Positions 1 through 8,646 are shown, counted from the first letter of the stretch. The stretch: 39,690 nucleotides of DNA from DAOPXV01 sp035352535 (GCA_964545075.1 CAZJFS010000026.1:1-39690), one strand, 5' to 3'. Translations and numbers: made by a program. Notes: generated by a model from the sequence alone, not told the origin.

Positions 1-54
1 GCATCCGGCGCGACCTATTTCGAAGAGATATTAAATAAGGCATTTAACGCATAA
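1..54 (+). CDS. C-terminal fragment of an unidentified protein, cut by the window edge
   Basis: Frame 1 is open from the first base to a TAA at 52-54 and gives 17 residues ending in ...EEILNKAFNA. The composition is protein-like and it converges on the minus-strand gene that ends at 135. The fragment is too short to assign a family. It could be a chance open frame, but a plus-strand gene entering from the left is the simplest reading. Confidence 0.35.
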   Translation, partial: ASGATYFEEILNKAFNA

Positions 55-134
55 CCAATTCGGACCAAAAACTTGAAATTCCTCCGGCTTTGCAGTCGGA
101 ACGGTTTCATTTAACCGCGATAATTCGTTGCCGT

Positions 135-1400
135 TCACGAAAGTCGATCCTGTTTTTTCAGGCTATCACGCACGCGCGCGAATACGGTTTTGAATTCGTC
201 AGGCGTCAAAAATCTTTCTGAATTTTCGCCTATCTTTTTCAGCAATGGCCCGGCCGCGCCGCCAGTGAAATCAAGTTCGGCATGGGCGGAAAAAGCCGAA
301 ATAATCTTTTTGCCTAAAATCATCCCGGATTCCTCGATAAATTTGAGATTGGCTAAATTGCCTTTCCCCAGTGCGAAAGCGCAAAGAACGATGACGTCAG
401 CTTTTTTGATATATTCCAGATTTTTAATATAATTTTCATCCGAGATCTTCTGGAACGGCTCTTCCTCGACCATGGCAACCTTGTTGTTTTTACAGAAGTT
501 CCAGTCGGAATCTCCGATATTTAGAACGCCCGCGGAAACGTTCACGCCCTGACTTAAAAGCGCCTCCATTATCTCGCTTCCAGCGCCGCCGCCGCAGATA
601 ACATGAGCCGATATTTCAGCTCCGCCCTCTTTCATTTTAACTTCGCGCGTCAAACTTTCTCTGAAAAAGATCGAACCGAGCGTTTTAAAGTTTATCACAT
701 CCAGCGGAGAATCGAATTTTACAATTTCACCCTTATTCAAAAGCATTATTCTGTCGCAGTAATAGGCGGCCATGTTAAGATCGTGAAGGATCGATATTAT
801 CGTCATTTTTTCGCCTTTGCCGTCACTTCTTTCGGACGAAATTTCTTTCAGGCCGTCGAAGAATTTCTTTTGATTGTTCACGTCCAGAAACGAAACGGGT
901 TCGTCCAGTAAAACGACGGAAGGATTCCTGAGAAGCGCGAATATAAGCTGTAAAAGACGCATTTCGCCGCCGGACATCGTGGCCGTCACGCGATCGCGCA
1001 GATACGATATGTCAAAAAGCTCGAGATATTTATTTATTTCGGACTTTTCAGTAAGATGCGGCGCGCCCCTCGAAAGTTTCAAATATTCAAGCGCCGTGAG
1101 TTTAAGCCCCGTCTCGTTCTCCTGAGGTATATATGCCCTGACGCGGGCCATTTGGGATGGTTTCCAGCCGGAAATTTCACGCCCCATGAATTCGAAGACT
1201 CCTTCGTATTTATCCGCGTAACCCAGCATTATATTCAAAAGCGTCGATTTTCCGGCACCGTTCGGCCCGACTATAGCGATGCTTTCGCCGCTCATTATAG
1301 AAAAATTCAAATTGTTGAGAGCGCATTCGCGGCCGCCCTCGAAAAAATATTTAAGCCCCTCGGCCTTAAAGACTTCGCAGGTATTCAAATCAGTTGCCAC
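135..1400 (-). CDS. ABC transporter ATPase, FecE/BtuD-like, with extra C-terminal domain
   Basis: This is the ATP-binding subunit of a metal-chelate or cobalamin importer. The first 240 or so residues are a complete ABC domain: Walker A GPNGAGKST (45-53), signature MSGGE (142-146), Walker B VVLLDEP (162-168) and switch His206 in SILHD. Family members usually stop near residue 250-270. This protein runs to 421 aa, and residues 260-421 form a second domain that begins VICGGGAGSE, like a Rossmann or nucleotide-binding loop, and contains VLNIGDSDW. Its start overlaps the end of the permease gene by 11 bp, so the two are translationally coupled. The binding protein and permease lie directly upstream. 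The importer role is well supported. The substrate (B12, siderophore or haem) and the function of the C-terminal domain are not. Confidence 0.88.
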   Translation of the reverse strand: MATDLNTCEVFKAEGLKYFFEGGRECALNNLNFSIMSGESIAIVGPNGAGKSTLLNIMLGYADKYEGVFEFMGREISGWKPSQMARVRAYIPQENETGLKLTALEYLKLSRGAPHLTEKSEINKYLELFDISYLRDRVTATMSGGEMRLLQLIFALLRNPSVVLLDEPVSFLDVNNQKKFFDGLKEISSERSDGKGEKMTIISILHDLNMAAYYCDRIMLLNKGEIVKFDSPLDVINFKTLGSIFFRESLTREVKMKEGGAEISAHVICGGGAGSEIMEALLSQGVNVSAGVLNIGDSDWNFCKNNKVAMVEEEPFQKISDENYIKNLEYIKKADVIVLCAFALGKGNLANLKFIEESGMILGKKIISAFSAHAELDFTGGAAGPLLKKIGENSERFLTPDEFKTVFARVRDSLKKQDRLS

Positions 1401-2397
1401 CTTGCTTTCCGGCTCTGCTTAACAGCAATATGAAAAACGGCGCGCCGACCAAGCTCGTTATGACGCCTATAGGAAAGTTCATCGAATCTATGGCGGTCCG
1501 CGATATAATGTCGCAGTATATCATCATGGTGCCGCCGAGAAGGAAGGAGAAGGGGATAAGGCTCCTGTGCAGATCGCCTATCAATAGCCTGCCGGCGTGA
1601 GGCATTATAAGCCCTACGAACCCGATGATACCGGTCTGTGAAACTATAAGCGCGCTTACCACCGACGAGAGAACTATGAATTTGATCTTCCACGCGCTCT
1701 CGTCTATGCCCATTGAAAAAACAGTTTTTTCATTGAGCTTGAGTATGTCGAGTATATGCGAATTATTGTACGCGTATAGCCCCGCCATGAACACAAGGAC
1801 ATAAGTATATATTATCTGTTCGTTATATTTGACGTCGAGCGAACCCATGAGCCAGAAAAATATATTCTGCATATCTTTTGACAGATACATAACTATCGTT
1901 AAAAAACTCGAGAAAAAACTGTTGAGCGCTATTCCGGAAAGTATGAGATTATAATTGGAGAACTTTTTAAAACCGGATATAAATATAACGACGCCAACCG
2001 ATACAAGAGCGCCAAAAAAAGCGAACAGGGACACCATGGCGGAAGATTGTATCTTAAACGATATCGCGAGAGCCGAAAACAGCGCCGCGCCCGCCGAAAC
2101 CCCCAGCATGAAAGGGTCGGCGAGATAATTTTTAAGGGTCGACTGATATATCACGCCCGCGAAAGCAAGGCCGCCGCCCGCTATAAAAGCCACCAGCATT
2201 CTGGCGAGCCTCATTTTTAAGATCGCCGAATACCTCGGATCAAGTCCCGCGCTGCCGGTGATATACTTAAAAACTTCCGTAAGCGGGATGCTCGCCTGAC
2301 CCAGAATGAATGAAAAAACAGCCCCGACGGCGCATATTGACGCAAAGGCCAGGAATATCATATATTTGCGATTGACCGTTTCCGTTTTAAAAATCAT
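1390..2397 (-). CDS. FecCD/BtuC-family ABC importer permease
   Basis: This is the inner-membrane channel subunit of the importer, 335 aa, the usual length for FecCD-type permeases, with about 9-10 hydrophobic segments. Family hallmarks are RLARMLVAFIAGGGLAFAG near residues 63-82, ADPFMLGVSAGAALFSAL near 92-110, and the C-terminal GFVGLIMPHAGRLLIGDLHR, which is the coupling-helix region that contacts the ATPase. It lies between the binding-protein gene (2 bp upstream) and the ATPase gene (11-bp overlap), the standard order. Substrate specificity cannot be read from the permease. Confidence 0.93.
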   Translation of the reverse strand: MIFKTETVNRKYMIFLAFASICAVGAVFSFILGQASIPLTEVFKYITGSAGLDPRYSAILKMRLARMLVAFIAGGGLAFAGVIYQSTLKNYLADPFMLGVSAGAALFSALAISFKIQSSAMVSLFAFFGALVSVGVVIFISGFKKFSNYNLILSGIALNSFFSSFLTIVMYLSKDMQNIFFWLMGSLDVKYNEQIIYTYVLVFMAGLYAYNNSHILDILKLNEKTVFSMGIDESAWKIKFIVLSSVVSALIVSQTGIIGFVGLIMPHAGRLLIGDLHRSLIPFSFLLGGTMMIYCDIISRTAIDSMNFPIGVITSLVGAPFFILLLSRAGKQGGN

Positions 2398-2399
2398 AA

Positions 2400-3440
2400 T
2401 TATTTTGAGAAGACTTCGGATTCCGGAATGGGCGTGTCCGAATAAAGCTTGTTATGAAGATCGAGAATCCCCTTTACCACGCGGGGTCCCGGCCTTACGT
2501 AAAGGTTATAATCGACTTCGATAACGTTTCCGTCCTTTACGGCGATAAGATTTTCAAATCCAGGTCTCAAAGAGACCTCTAAAGTTTTTCCGGGATAGGC
2601 GATGACAATAAATTCCGGATTTTTTTCAATAACCTTTTCAAAACTCACCGAAATATTTTCCACATCGACATTTCCGAATATATTAATAGCGCCTGCTTTT
2701 TTGATGATATCATTTATGAACGAAGCGCTTCCGACGCTCATCGGCGGCTCGCCCCATACTTCAAAATAAACCGACCTCAATGATTTTTCATGGCGGCTCT
2801 TTACATGTTTTCTCAAATTTTTATACGCCGCTTTCAATTCGGACGAGTTCTTTTTAGTTTTTAAGACTCCGGCAATAAGATCCATAGATTCGAAGATGGA
2901 TCTCATCGAATTAAGCTCGATCGTAAAAGCTTTTATCCCGAATGATTCGAGAACCTCGCTTTCCTTCGGACGCAGCCCTTTCATAATAAAAACTATGTCG
3001 GGCTTAAGTTCTATTATCTTTTCATAATTCAAATTCAGGTCGCCGACTTTTTCTATTTTTTTGGCTTCCGCCGGGTAATCGCAAAAAGAAGTAACGCCTT
3101 TAAGTTTTTCAGCCCCGCCAAGATAAAATATGATCTCGGTAATAGCCGGCGCGGTTGATATTACAGAGATCGGAGCCGTCGTGACATCGAATTTTTTGCC
3201 GGCCGCATCGAAAATCTCCGTCGTATCGGTGACCTCGGTTGTATCGGACCCGGCGAATAAAAAGCCCGGAGTAAAAAGCATAGCAATGCCCACGGCGCAG
3301 AATAAAAACAAATGGGCTATAACTCCTGCTCTAAGTTGACTGTTTTTTGAAGAGCTTTCGGCTACAGCGGCATCTCGAATACAATCTCCAAAACCTTTTT
3401 TTACCGCAACGGTAGATAATATGTTCATATCATACTTCAT
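2400..3440 (-). CDS. Periplasmic metal-chelate/cobalamin-binding protein, BtuF-like
   Basis: This is the substrate-binding component of the importer (PF01497-type fold). After a hydrophobic export segment at about residues 41-64 there is an STAPAITEIIFYLGG block, then FCDYPAEAKKIEKVGDL, YEKIIELKPDIVF and YFEVWGEPPMSVGSASFI. These resemble BtuF-type B12-binding proteins more than siderophore binders. The start codon at 3440 follows an AGGGG ribosome site, but it leaves an unusually long stretch of about 40 residues before the export segment, so an internal start is possible. There is no lipobox cysteine, so the protein is probably soluble in the periplasm or anchored by the uncleaved segment. 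The methyltransferase gene ends 10 bp upstream. There is no room for a B12 riboswitch. Confidence 0.85.
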   Translation of the reverse strand: MKYDMNILSTVAVKKGFGDCIRDAAVAESSSKNSQLRAGVIAHLFLFCAVGIAMLFTPGFLFAGSDTTEVTDTTEIFDAAGKKFDVTTAPISVISTAPAITEIIFYLGGAEKLKGVTSFCDYPAEAKKIEKVGDLNLNYEKIIELKPDIVFIMKGLRPKESEVLESFGIKAFTIELNSMRSIFESMDLIAGVLKTKKNSSELKAAYKNLRKHVKSRHEKSLRSVYFEVWGEPPMSVGSASFINDIIKKAGAINIFGNVDVENISVSFEKVIEKNPEFIVIAYPGKTLEVSLRPGFENLIAVKDGNVIEVDYNLYVRPGPRVVKGILDLHNKLYSDTPIPESEVFSK

Positions 3441-3450
3441 GCTTTTTCCC

Positions 3451-4080
3451 CTATTCTAATTTTTGAGAAACGGATATGCCGTTTTCGTAATCGAAGAAAA
3501 AATTTTTTATTTTCCCTTCATTTTCAAGTTCATTCAAATACGCTATGTATTCACGCAAACCTTTCACTATGCTTTTATGCCGGTCAAGGGTTTTTTCAGG
3601 TTCGAGCACGCCCTGAAAAAAAATGTCGTCGGAACAGATAATGGCGTTTTTTTCAAGCTTATTCCATATTTTTTTTAATATGTCGCAATACTGACGCTTC
3701 ATTCCATCTATGAATAAGAGATCAATGTTAGCGGGGACCTCATCCAAAACTGAAAGCGCGTCCTCGTTAAAAATCTTTAACATACCCTTTTCAGCGTAGT
3801 TATTGAGGTTATTTAAGGCCAGCCGGAAACGCGGAACATCTTTTTCAAACGTCGTCACGCGCCCGCCATTCAAAGCCGCGCCGGACAGAAGATGAAGCGT
3901 TGAATAACCGTTGCCGGTGCCTATCTCGACAATGTTTTTTGAACGGCCCAGCCGGGCGACCATTTCGAGAAGATTTCCGGTCGATGGCGAAATACATGGA
4001 ATTGAGAGAACTTCCGCCTCGCTTTTAAGTTTTTGGAATTCAGCCGCGTCTATATGCATAATTAACGCATATTTTATCAC
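3451..4080 (-). CDS. Class I SAM-dependent O-methyltransferase (YrrM/PF01596-like)
   Basis: A cytosolic methyltransferase of 209 aa that transfers methyl from S-adenosylmethionine to a small molecule or RNA. Motif I is VEIGTGNGYST, followed by the acidic ribose-binding region VTTFEKD. The IDLLFIDGMKRQY segment matches the metal-binding DxxFIDA(D/N)KxxY region of the O-methyltransferase family. The chosen GTG at 4080 has AAAGG upstream; an ATG seven codons later lacks a ribosome site. It lies between comEC (71 bp upstream) and the importer genes (10 bp downstream) and is probably cotranscribed with the importer. The target is unknown; tRNA hydroxyuridine methylation (TrmR-like) is one possibility for this family. 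Confidence 0.8.
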   Translation of the reverse strand: MIKYALIMHIDAAEFQKLKSEAEVLSIPCISPSTGNLLEMVARLGRSKNIVEIGTGNGYSTLHLLSGAALNGGRVTTFEKDVPRFRLALNNLNNYAEKGMLKIFNEDALSVLDEVPANIDLLFIDGMKRQYCDILKKIWNKLEKNAIICSDDIFFQGVLEPEKTLDRHKSIVKGLREYIAYLNELENEGKIKNFFFDYENGISVSQKLE

Positions 4081-4151
4081 AAATGCGCCTTTTAATGCAA
4101 TAAATAATTAGAAAAGGCTTTTTAAGAAAATTTCATCTCCCGAAGCGAAAT

Positions 4152-6506
4152 TTATAACAGGGTTTCTAACCGATAATCTTTCAACTCAATGCCGCTTTTA
4201 GCCAGGCCGAGAATTATTCCGCCTGTTTTTTGAGAATTCAATATTTTAACGCCGGCGGCGGCGAAACGTTCGATCGTTTCTTTGTGAGGATGCCCGAAGC
4301 GGTTCCCGACGCCTGAAGGGATAAAGACCAGCCGCGGCGAAACGGTTTCGATGAGTTCTTTTGAATTGGACCATTTTGAACCATGATGAGGCGACTTAAG
4401 AAGAATATAATTACGCGACTCGAATTTTTTCAGAATCGCGCTTTCGGTTCTGCTCGTTATATCGCCGGCCAGAAGCACCGATCTTTCAAGATAGGTCACT
4501 GTTAAAACTATAGAGCGATCATTTTCGTTTGATTTTTCGGTCAACGCGGCGGTCGACGGCCACAGACAGTCTAAAGCGACCTTATCGGCGGATATTTTCG
4601 AGCCGGATTCAATAATTTCCCTGGTTATTCCGAGACGGTCCGCTTTAAGAAGAAGCCGCCGGTAATCCGGTTCCAACGCTTCGGACGCGGCCGTTATGAT
4701 CTTTGAAACCGATATCTTGCCATGTTCCAGCATATTAAGCGCGGCGCTGTAATGATCATAATGGCCATGAGTTATTATAAGATATTCGAGCCTCGCGACC
4801 CTTCTATAGCGCAAATACGGCAATAAAACTTTCTCGTAAGAATTTTCCGCCCCGCCCGCATCGACCATCAGCCACCGCCCGCGCGGCGTTCTTATAAGCT
4901 GACAATCGCCCTGGCCGACGTCCAGAAAATTTATTTCAAATCCTTCCATGTTATATAAAGCGAAAGATTTCAATACAATAACAAAAACCGCGGCTAAAAT
5001 AAGAGCTAGTTTAAGTTCATTAACTTCAGCTTTTTTCAAGAGAACGGCCATGATAAAAACCAATATCGCATATAAAACAAGCATTTCAAAAAATGACATC
5101 CTATATGGCGCGGCGTTGAACCAGGAAAAAGACGACACGAATTCATTGAGTTTTATTGATGCCAACGCGAGGAAAAAGACTGCCGGCGCGGCGATTTTGG
5201 CCAGAAACACCGAAGCCGACGCGAAAAAAATAAAGACTATCACGAAAAATACCAGAAGTTCGTATATCCAGAGCGTCAATAAATTCGAAAAGACGGAAGC
5301 CAACGGAAAGTATCCGCTTTTATAAGCAATTATAGGATAGGTTCCCGCGATGGCGAGTAATGTAACTTTTACGTTTTCAAATATAAAACCGTCCGTTCCG
5401 ATCTCGCCAGAAAATATAAGCATAAAGGTCGAAATATATGAAAGCGCGAAACCGGCGCTGAAAATAAATTCCGGAAAAACCATTATATGCATTAAAAAAG
5501 TCGAAAGCAAGGCCTGATATTTTAAATTTTCATATCCGGCCGATCTGGCCGTAAAAGCTATTAAAAAGGCTATATATGACCGTACTATAGCCGCCTGCAA
5601 CCCGATAACGTAAAAATAAAAGGATATTGCGACAAAGACCGCGCAATTTTTTATTTTATCGGATACGCCAAAAACGCCAAATAGCGATGAAATGAAAACA
5701 ACCGCGAGCGTGACGTGACTTCCGCTTACGACGAGAACATGAAGCATGCCGCTGTCCTGGAAATCGATCATCGTAAAACCCTCGAGAGCTGACTGCTCGC
5801 CAAGAAAAAACGCTTTTAAAAACCCCGCGATGTCGGCCGGGAAATAATTTTCGAATGCGCAATCCAGAAAGGAACGGGCCTCATAAAGTCTTCTGAATAA
5901 GAAACCGGGCTTCGAGACAACTTTTAGATTATCCGTTTTCACTTTTATTTTAAAGGCGGCCGAAGATGCGAACGGATTTTCCGCGCCGCATATATACGGG
6001 TTTTTATATTTGTGAAATGCCTGGGCTTCACCCATGAATTCAACGGTTTCTCCTTCGCCGGGGGCAACCGGGTTTTCACCCTTGTCAAAAGTATAATTTA
6101 AAAACACCGTTCCGTGAGCTTTTTCAAAAGACGATTTTTCCGGATTCCACTTCTGGCGTACTTTTATCTTCGCGTTAATAAACTTTTTAGAATATACCGG
6201 ACGCACGCTTTCTGAGATTCCGCGGATTTTAACTATGACTCCGTTTTTAACGGCCGCATTTATGTCCGCGTTTTTATGCTCGATAAGAGACGCTCCGCGA
6301 TAGAATCCGAATAACGCGGCGGTAGCGGCGATCAAAAGCCAGACGTGTTTTCCGGACGCATTTTCAGATAAAACATAAAAAAGCGCGGCCGCGCTCAAGA
6401 TAAAAGCCCCAAGCGCGGCCGGAGAGGAGATCGCGATCGCAGGAGACGCCGCGAGAGCGGAAACATATGAAATGGTTATTAAAAGAGTCAGATGATTTAC
6501 TTTCAT
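4152..6506 (-). CDS. comEC: ComEC/Rec2 competence DNA-uptake channel
   Basis: The inner-membrane channel for single-stranded DNA during natural transformation. At 784 aa it has the full three-part architecture: an N-terminal soluble DUF4131-like region (about 60-200), the polytopic Competence domain (about 205-490) with the diagnostic HVLVVSGSHVTL (256-267), and a C-terminal metallo-beta-lactamase domain (about 520-784). The last has HGHYDH (580-585) and later SPHHGSKWS, consistent with an intact nuclease-type metal site. The gene begins 10 bp after recA, which places uptake and recombination in one operon, with comEA upstream. No frameshift or truncation is visible. Confidence 0.95.
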   Translation of the reverse strand: MKVNHLTLLITISYVSALAASPAIAISSPAALGAFILSAAALFYVLSENASGKHVWLLIAATAALFGFYRGASLIEHKNADINAAVKNGVIVKIRGISESVRPVYSKKFINAKIKVRQKWNPEKSSFEKAHGTVFLNYTFDKGENPVAPGEGETVEFMGEAQAFHKYKNPYICGAENPFASSAAFKIKVKTDNLKVVSKPGFLFRRLYEARSFLDCAFENYFPADIAGFLKAFFLGEQSALEGFTMIDFQDSGMLHVLVVSGSHVTLAVVFISSLFGVFGVSDKIKNCAVFVAISFYFYVIGLQAAIVRSYIAFLIAFTARSAGYENLKYQALLSTFLMHIMVFPEFIFSAGFALSYISTFMLIFSGEIGTDGFIFENVKVTLLAIAGTYPIIAYKSGYFPLASVFSNLLTLWIYELLVFFVIVFIFFASASVFLAKIAAPAVFFLALASIKLNEFVSSFSWFNAAPYRMSFFEMLVLYAILVFIMAVLLKKAEVNELKLALILAAVFVIVLKSFALYNMEGFEINFLDVGQGDCQLIRTPRGRWLMVDAGGAENSYEKVLLPYLRYRRVARLEYLIITHGHYDHYSAALNMLEHGKISVSKIITAASEALEPDYRRLLLKADRLGITREIIESGSKISADKVALDCLWPSTAALTEKSNENDRSIVLTVTYLERSVLLAGDITSRTESAILKKFESRNYILLKSPHHGSKWSNSKELIETVSPRLVFIPSGVGNRFGHPHKETIERFAAAGVKILNSQKTGGIILGLAKSGIELKDYRLETLL

Positions 6507-6516
6507 TCCGATAAAA

Positions 6517-7602
6517 TTAAGCCGTCATAGCGCATCTTACTAGCGTTTCAAGTTCGCGGCAAACGCCGGCGTTCCCTTTAAGAAACATCCTCGTATTTTC
6601 CTTCCCCTGACCGATCTTTTCATTCGCATAGCTGTACCACGCGCCGCTCTTTTCAATGATACCCCGGTTTACCGCCATATCGATAAGATCGCCCTCATAA
6701 GATATCCCCTCGCTGAATAGAAGGTCCAGTTCAGCTGTTTTAAAGGGCATCGCGCATTTATTCTTGGTTATCTTCACCCTGGTTTTTAATCCGATCGGAG
6801 TCTCGGCGTTTTTGAGTATGTCTATCTTTCGAATATCCATGCGCACGGATGAGAAAAATTTCAGCGCGCGTCCTCCGGGAGTGGTTTCGCTGCTGCCGAA
6901 AGTCACGCCTATCTTATCGCGGAGCTGATTTATGAAAATAACCGTACAGCCATTGTTAGCCGCGATCGACGTTATGCGCCTCAGGCCCGATGTCATAAGT
7001 CGCGCCTGAAGGCCGATCTGCACATCGCCGGCGTTTCCTTCTATCTCGGCCCGCGGCACCATGGCGGCGACGGAATCTATTACAACCAGGCTAACGGCGC
7101 CGCTTTTAACCAGCGTCGTGCATATGTCGAAGCATTCCTCGCCGCTTCCGGGCTGGGATATCAAAAGATTCGAAAGATCGACGCCTATCTTTTTCGCAAA
7201 GTTCACGTCCAGAGCGTGTTCGGCATCGATAAAGGCGGCTATGCCTCCGGCGGCCTGACATTTCGCTATCATATTAAGGGTGAGCGTGGTCTTGCCCGAA
7301 GACTCGGGCCCATATATTTCGACAATCCTCCCTTTCGGAAGCCCGCCTATTCCCAGCGCCGCGTCCAGAGAAATTATTCCGGTCGAGATCACATCAGTTC
7401 CAGCGCTTTCTATAAATTCCCCGTCGGTTCCCGTAAAAACCGATCCCATCCCGAAGCGTTTGGTTATCTGCTGTTTCAGCTCCGATACCATCCCGTTTTC
7501 AGGAACTTTTTCTCCGCCCGCTTCGTTAATTTCATTGATTTCCTTGACTTCTCTTTTCGCCGGAGCCTCTTTTTTTTCAGTTTTGTTTTTTTCACTGGCC
7601 AT
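6517..7602 (-). CDS. recA: RecA recombinase
   Basis: The DNA-strand-exchange ATPase and SOS co-protease. Visible motifs are Walker A GPESSGKTT, Walker B LVVIDSVAAMVPRAEIEG, loop L2 GSSETTPGGRALKFF and the FINQLRDKIGV strand. The open frame extends to 7635, but GGAGG seven bases before the ATG at 7602 fixes this start and gives 361 aa with a Lys/Glu-rich N-terminal tail of about 40 residues before the conserved core. This tail is longer than usual for RecA. comEC follows after 10 bp and comEA precedes, so recA is embedded in a competence block. Upstream are a palindrome and a weak promoter that may provide damage or competence control. Confidence 0.97.
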   Translation of the reverse strand: MASEKNKTEKKEAPAKREVKEINEINEAGGEKVPENGMVSELKQQITKRFGMGSVFTGTDGEFIESAGTDVISTGIISLDAALGIGGLPKGRIVEIYGPESSGKTTLTLNMIAKCQAAGGIAAFIDAEHALDVNFAKKIGVDLSNLLISQPGSGEECFDICTTLVKSGAVSLVVIDSVAAMVPRAEIEGNAGDVQIGLQARLMTSGLRRITSIAANNGCTVIFINQLRDKIGVTFGSSETTPGGRALKFFSSVRMDIRKIDILKNAETPIGLKTRVKITKNKCAMPFKTAELDLLFSEGISYEGDLIDMAVNRGIIEKSGAWYSYANEKIGQGKENTRMFLKGNAGVCRELETLVRCAMTA

Positions 7603-7784
7603 TTTCGTACCTCCGTTAAATTTAAAATTGCTCATTCAAAGAAACTTTTAAGCCTCGGGCTTTTCCGGTCACCCCCATTTAAAATAAATTTAATAACGGC
7701 AAATCAGATTTCCGACGTTTCCATTGACAGCGCTGAACCAGGAGGCTATCCGCGGATGAAGGCGATGAATTTATGTTTGAAACG

Positions 7785-7817
7785 ATTTTAGCCGACTTAT
7801 TTTGACGATCGTCAAAA
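7785..7817 (-). promoter_or_regulatory. Perfect 18-bp palindrome with weak promoter upstream of recA
   Basis: TTTTGACGATCGTCAAAA at 7800-7817 is a perfect inverted repeat 11 bp beyond the comEA stop and about 200 bp upstream of the recA start. On the minus strand it overlaps TTGACG (7810-7815), which is 19 bp from TAAAAT (7785-7790), a poor but possible sigma70 promoter. A palindrome over a -35 is the layout of a repressor operator such as LexA. It could instead be an AT-rich hairpin ending comEA, although no T-run follows. Confidence 0.4.
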
Positions 7818-7827
7818 GTATCTTAAA

Positions 7828-8430
7828 CTAATATATTATAAAATTCTCCGCTATGGTTTTCATCCGCTTGGCTCCAATGCCGCCTACTTTTGAAAGTTCG
7901 CCAATAGCCGTTATTCTTCCGCCCTGCTTTTCGCGAAACTCGATTATCTTTTTTCCAAGCTTCGCGCCAATGCCCTTTACGACGGCAAAATTTTCAACGG
8001 ACGCTAGATTTATATCGATCTTCGGCTTTTGAGGATCCGAAAGCGCGACCGCCGTTTCGGGATCTTCCGCATCCGGCGTTTCATCGCAGGCTACATGAAT
8101 CTTATCCTTTATTTTTTCATACATCCTGGGCCCGACCCCGGAAACCTTTCTTATCTCGCATCTGGTTTTAAATCCGCCGTTCTTTTCGCGGTACTCTATT
8201 ATCCGGGACGCCATCGCCGGCCCGACGCCGGGAATTGCTTCCAGCACGCCTTTATCCGAAGAATTCAGCTCGACGGGAAAATCAACGGCGCATAACGTTT
8301 CCCGCTCCGTGGCCGAACACCTGGCCCATTCAAAATAGCCGAAGGACATATTGGCTATAACCCCGAAAAACAGCACGGCGATTATAGCGACGAGAGTGTG
8401 CATTTCCTGTTTCGAAAAAGAGTTTTTCAT
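7828..8430 (-). CDS. comEA: ComEA-like DNA-binding competence protein with duplicated HhH domain
   Basis: A membrane-anchored receptor that binds incoming double-stranded DNA at the outer face of the inner membrane. One N-terminal TM helix (about residues 10-28) is followed by two complete helix-hairpin-helix domains. The first (about 57-110) has IPGVGPAMASRIIEYREKNGGF and SGVGPRMYEKI; the second (about 138-198) has VKGIGAKLGKKIIEFREKQGGR and GGIGAKRMKTI. ComEA proteins usually carry one such domain, so this is an internal duplication. The start has GGAGG seven bases upstream and a good promoter at 8456-8484. recA and comEC follow in the same orientation. Confidence 0.88.
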   Translation of the reverse strand: MKNSFSKQEMHTLVAIIAVLFFGVIANMSFGYFEWARCSATERETLCAVDFPVELNSSDKGVLEAIPGVGPAMASRIIEYREKNGGFKTRCEIRKVSGVGPRMYEKIKDKIHVACDETPDAEDPETAVALSDPQKPKIDINLASVENFAVVKGIGAKLGKKIIEFREKQGGRITAIGELSKVGGIGAKRMKTIAENFIIY

Positions 8431-8455
8431 ATTTTACCTCCATATTTTTTGTAAC

Positions 8456-8484
8456 CTTATAAAACAACTTTCATGCCATGCCAA
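8456..8484 (-). promoter_or_regulatory. sigma70-type promoter for comEA
   Basis: On the minus strand TTGGCA (8479-8484) is separated by 17 bp from TATAAG (8456-8461), one mismatch from consensus in each box. Transcription would begin near 8449, about 20 bases before the comEA start. Confidence 0.6.
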
Positions 8485-8526
8485 AAAGCCACAATGATCG
8501 TCCAACGCGGCCGGATCATATCATAA

Positions 8527-8588
8527 TGAGACAAATCGCGTATCAAAATGAGATTGTTATCTCAATTTGATAATTCCTTCACGTCTCA
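8527..8588. promoter_or_regulatory. Nested inverted repeat between divergent promoters
   Basis: The core is 8541-8572: TATCAAAATGAGA, a 6-bp spacer, then TCTCAATTTGATA, which are 13-bp arms with one mismatch. A second inverted TGAGAC/GTCTCA pair flanks it at 8527-8532 and 8583-8588. Four TGAGA half-sites in mirrored order midway between the comEA promoter (8456-8484) and the radical SAM promoter (8618-8646) suggest an operator for a dimeric or multimeric regulator. A cruciform or terminator role is less likely because no T-run follows. Confidence 0.45.
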
Positions 8589-8617
8589 CATCGCGCGGGG
8601 CCGTCTTTCCTTTTTTC

Positions 8618-8646
8618 TTGAAATAAGCGGAAAAATATTATATAAT
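8618..8646 (+). promoter_or_regulatory. sigma70-type promoter for the radical SAM gene at 8708
   Basis: TTGAAA (8618-8623), a 17-bp spacer and TATAAT (8641-8646) lie about 60 bp before the start codon. An AAGGA ribosome site precedes the ATG at 8708 with 8-base spacing. Confidence 0.65.

Noticed and set aside
3441..3450. Cobalamin riboswitch ahead of the BtuF-like gene
   Set aside because: Only 10 bases separate it from the upstream gene, and no B12 box is visible in the 71-bp gap before the methyltransferase either.
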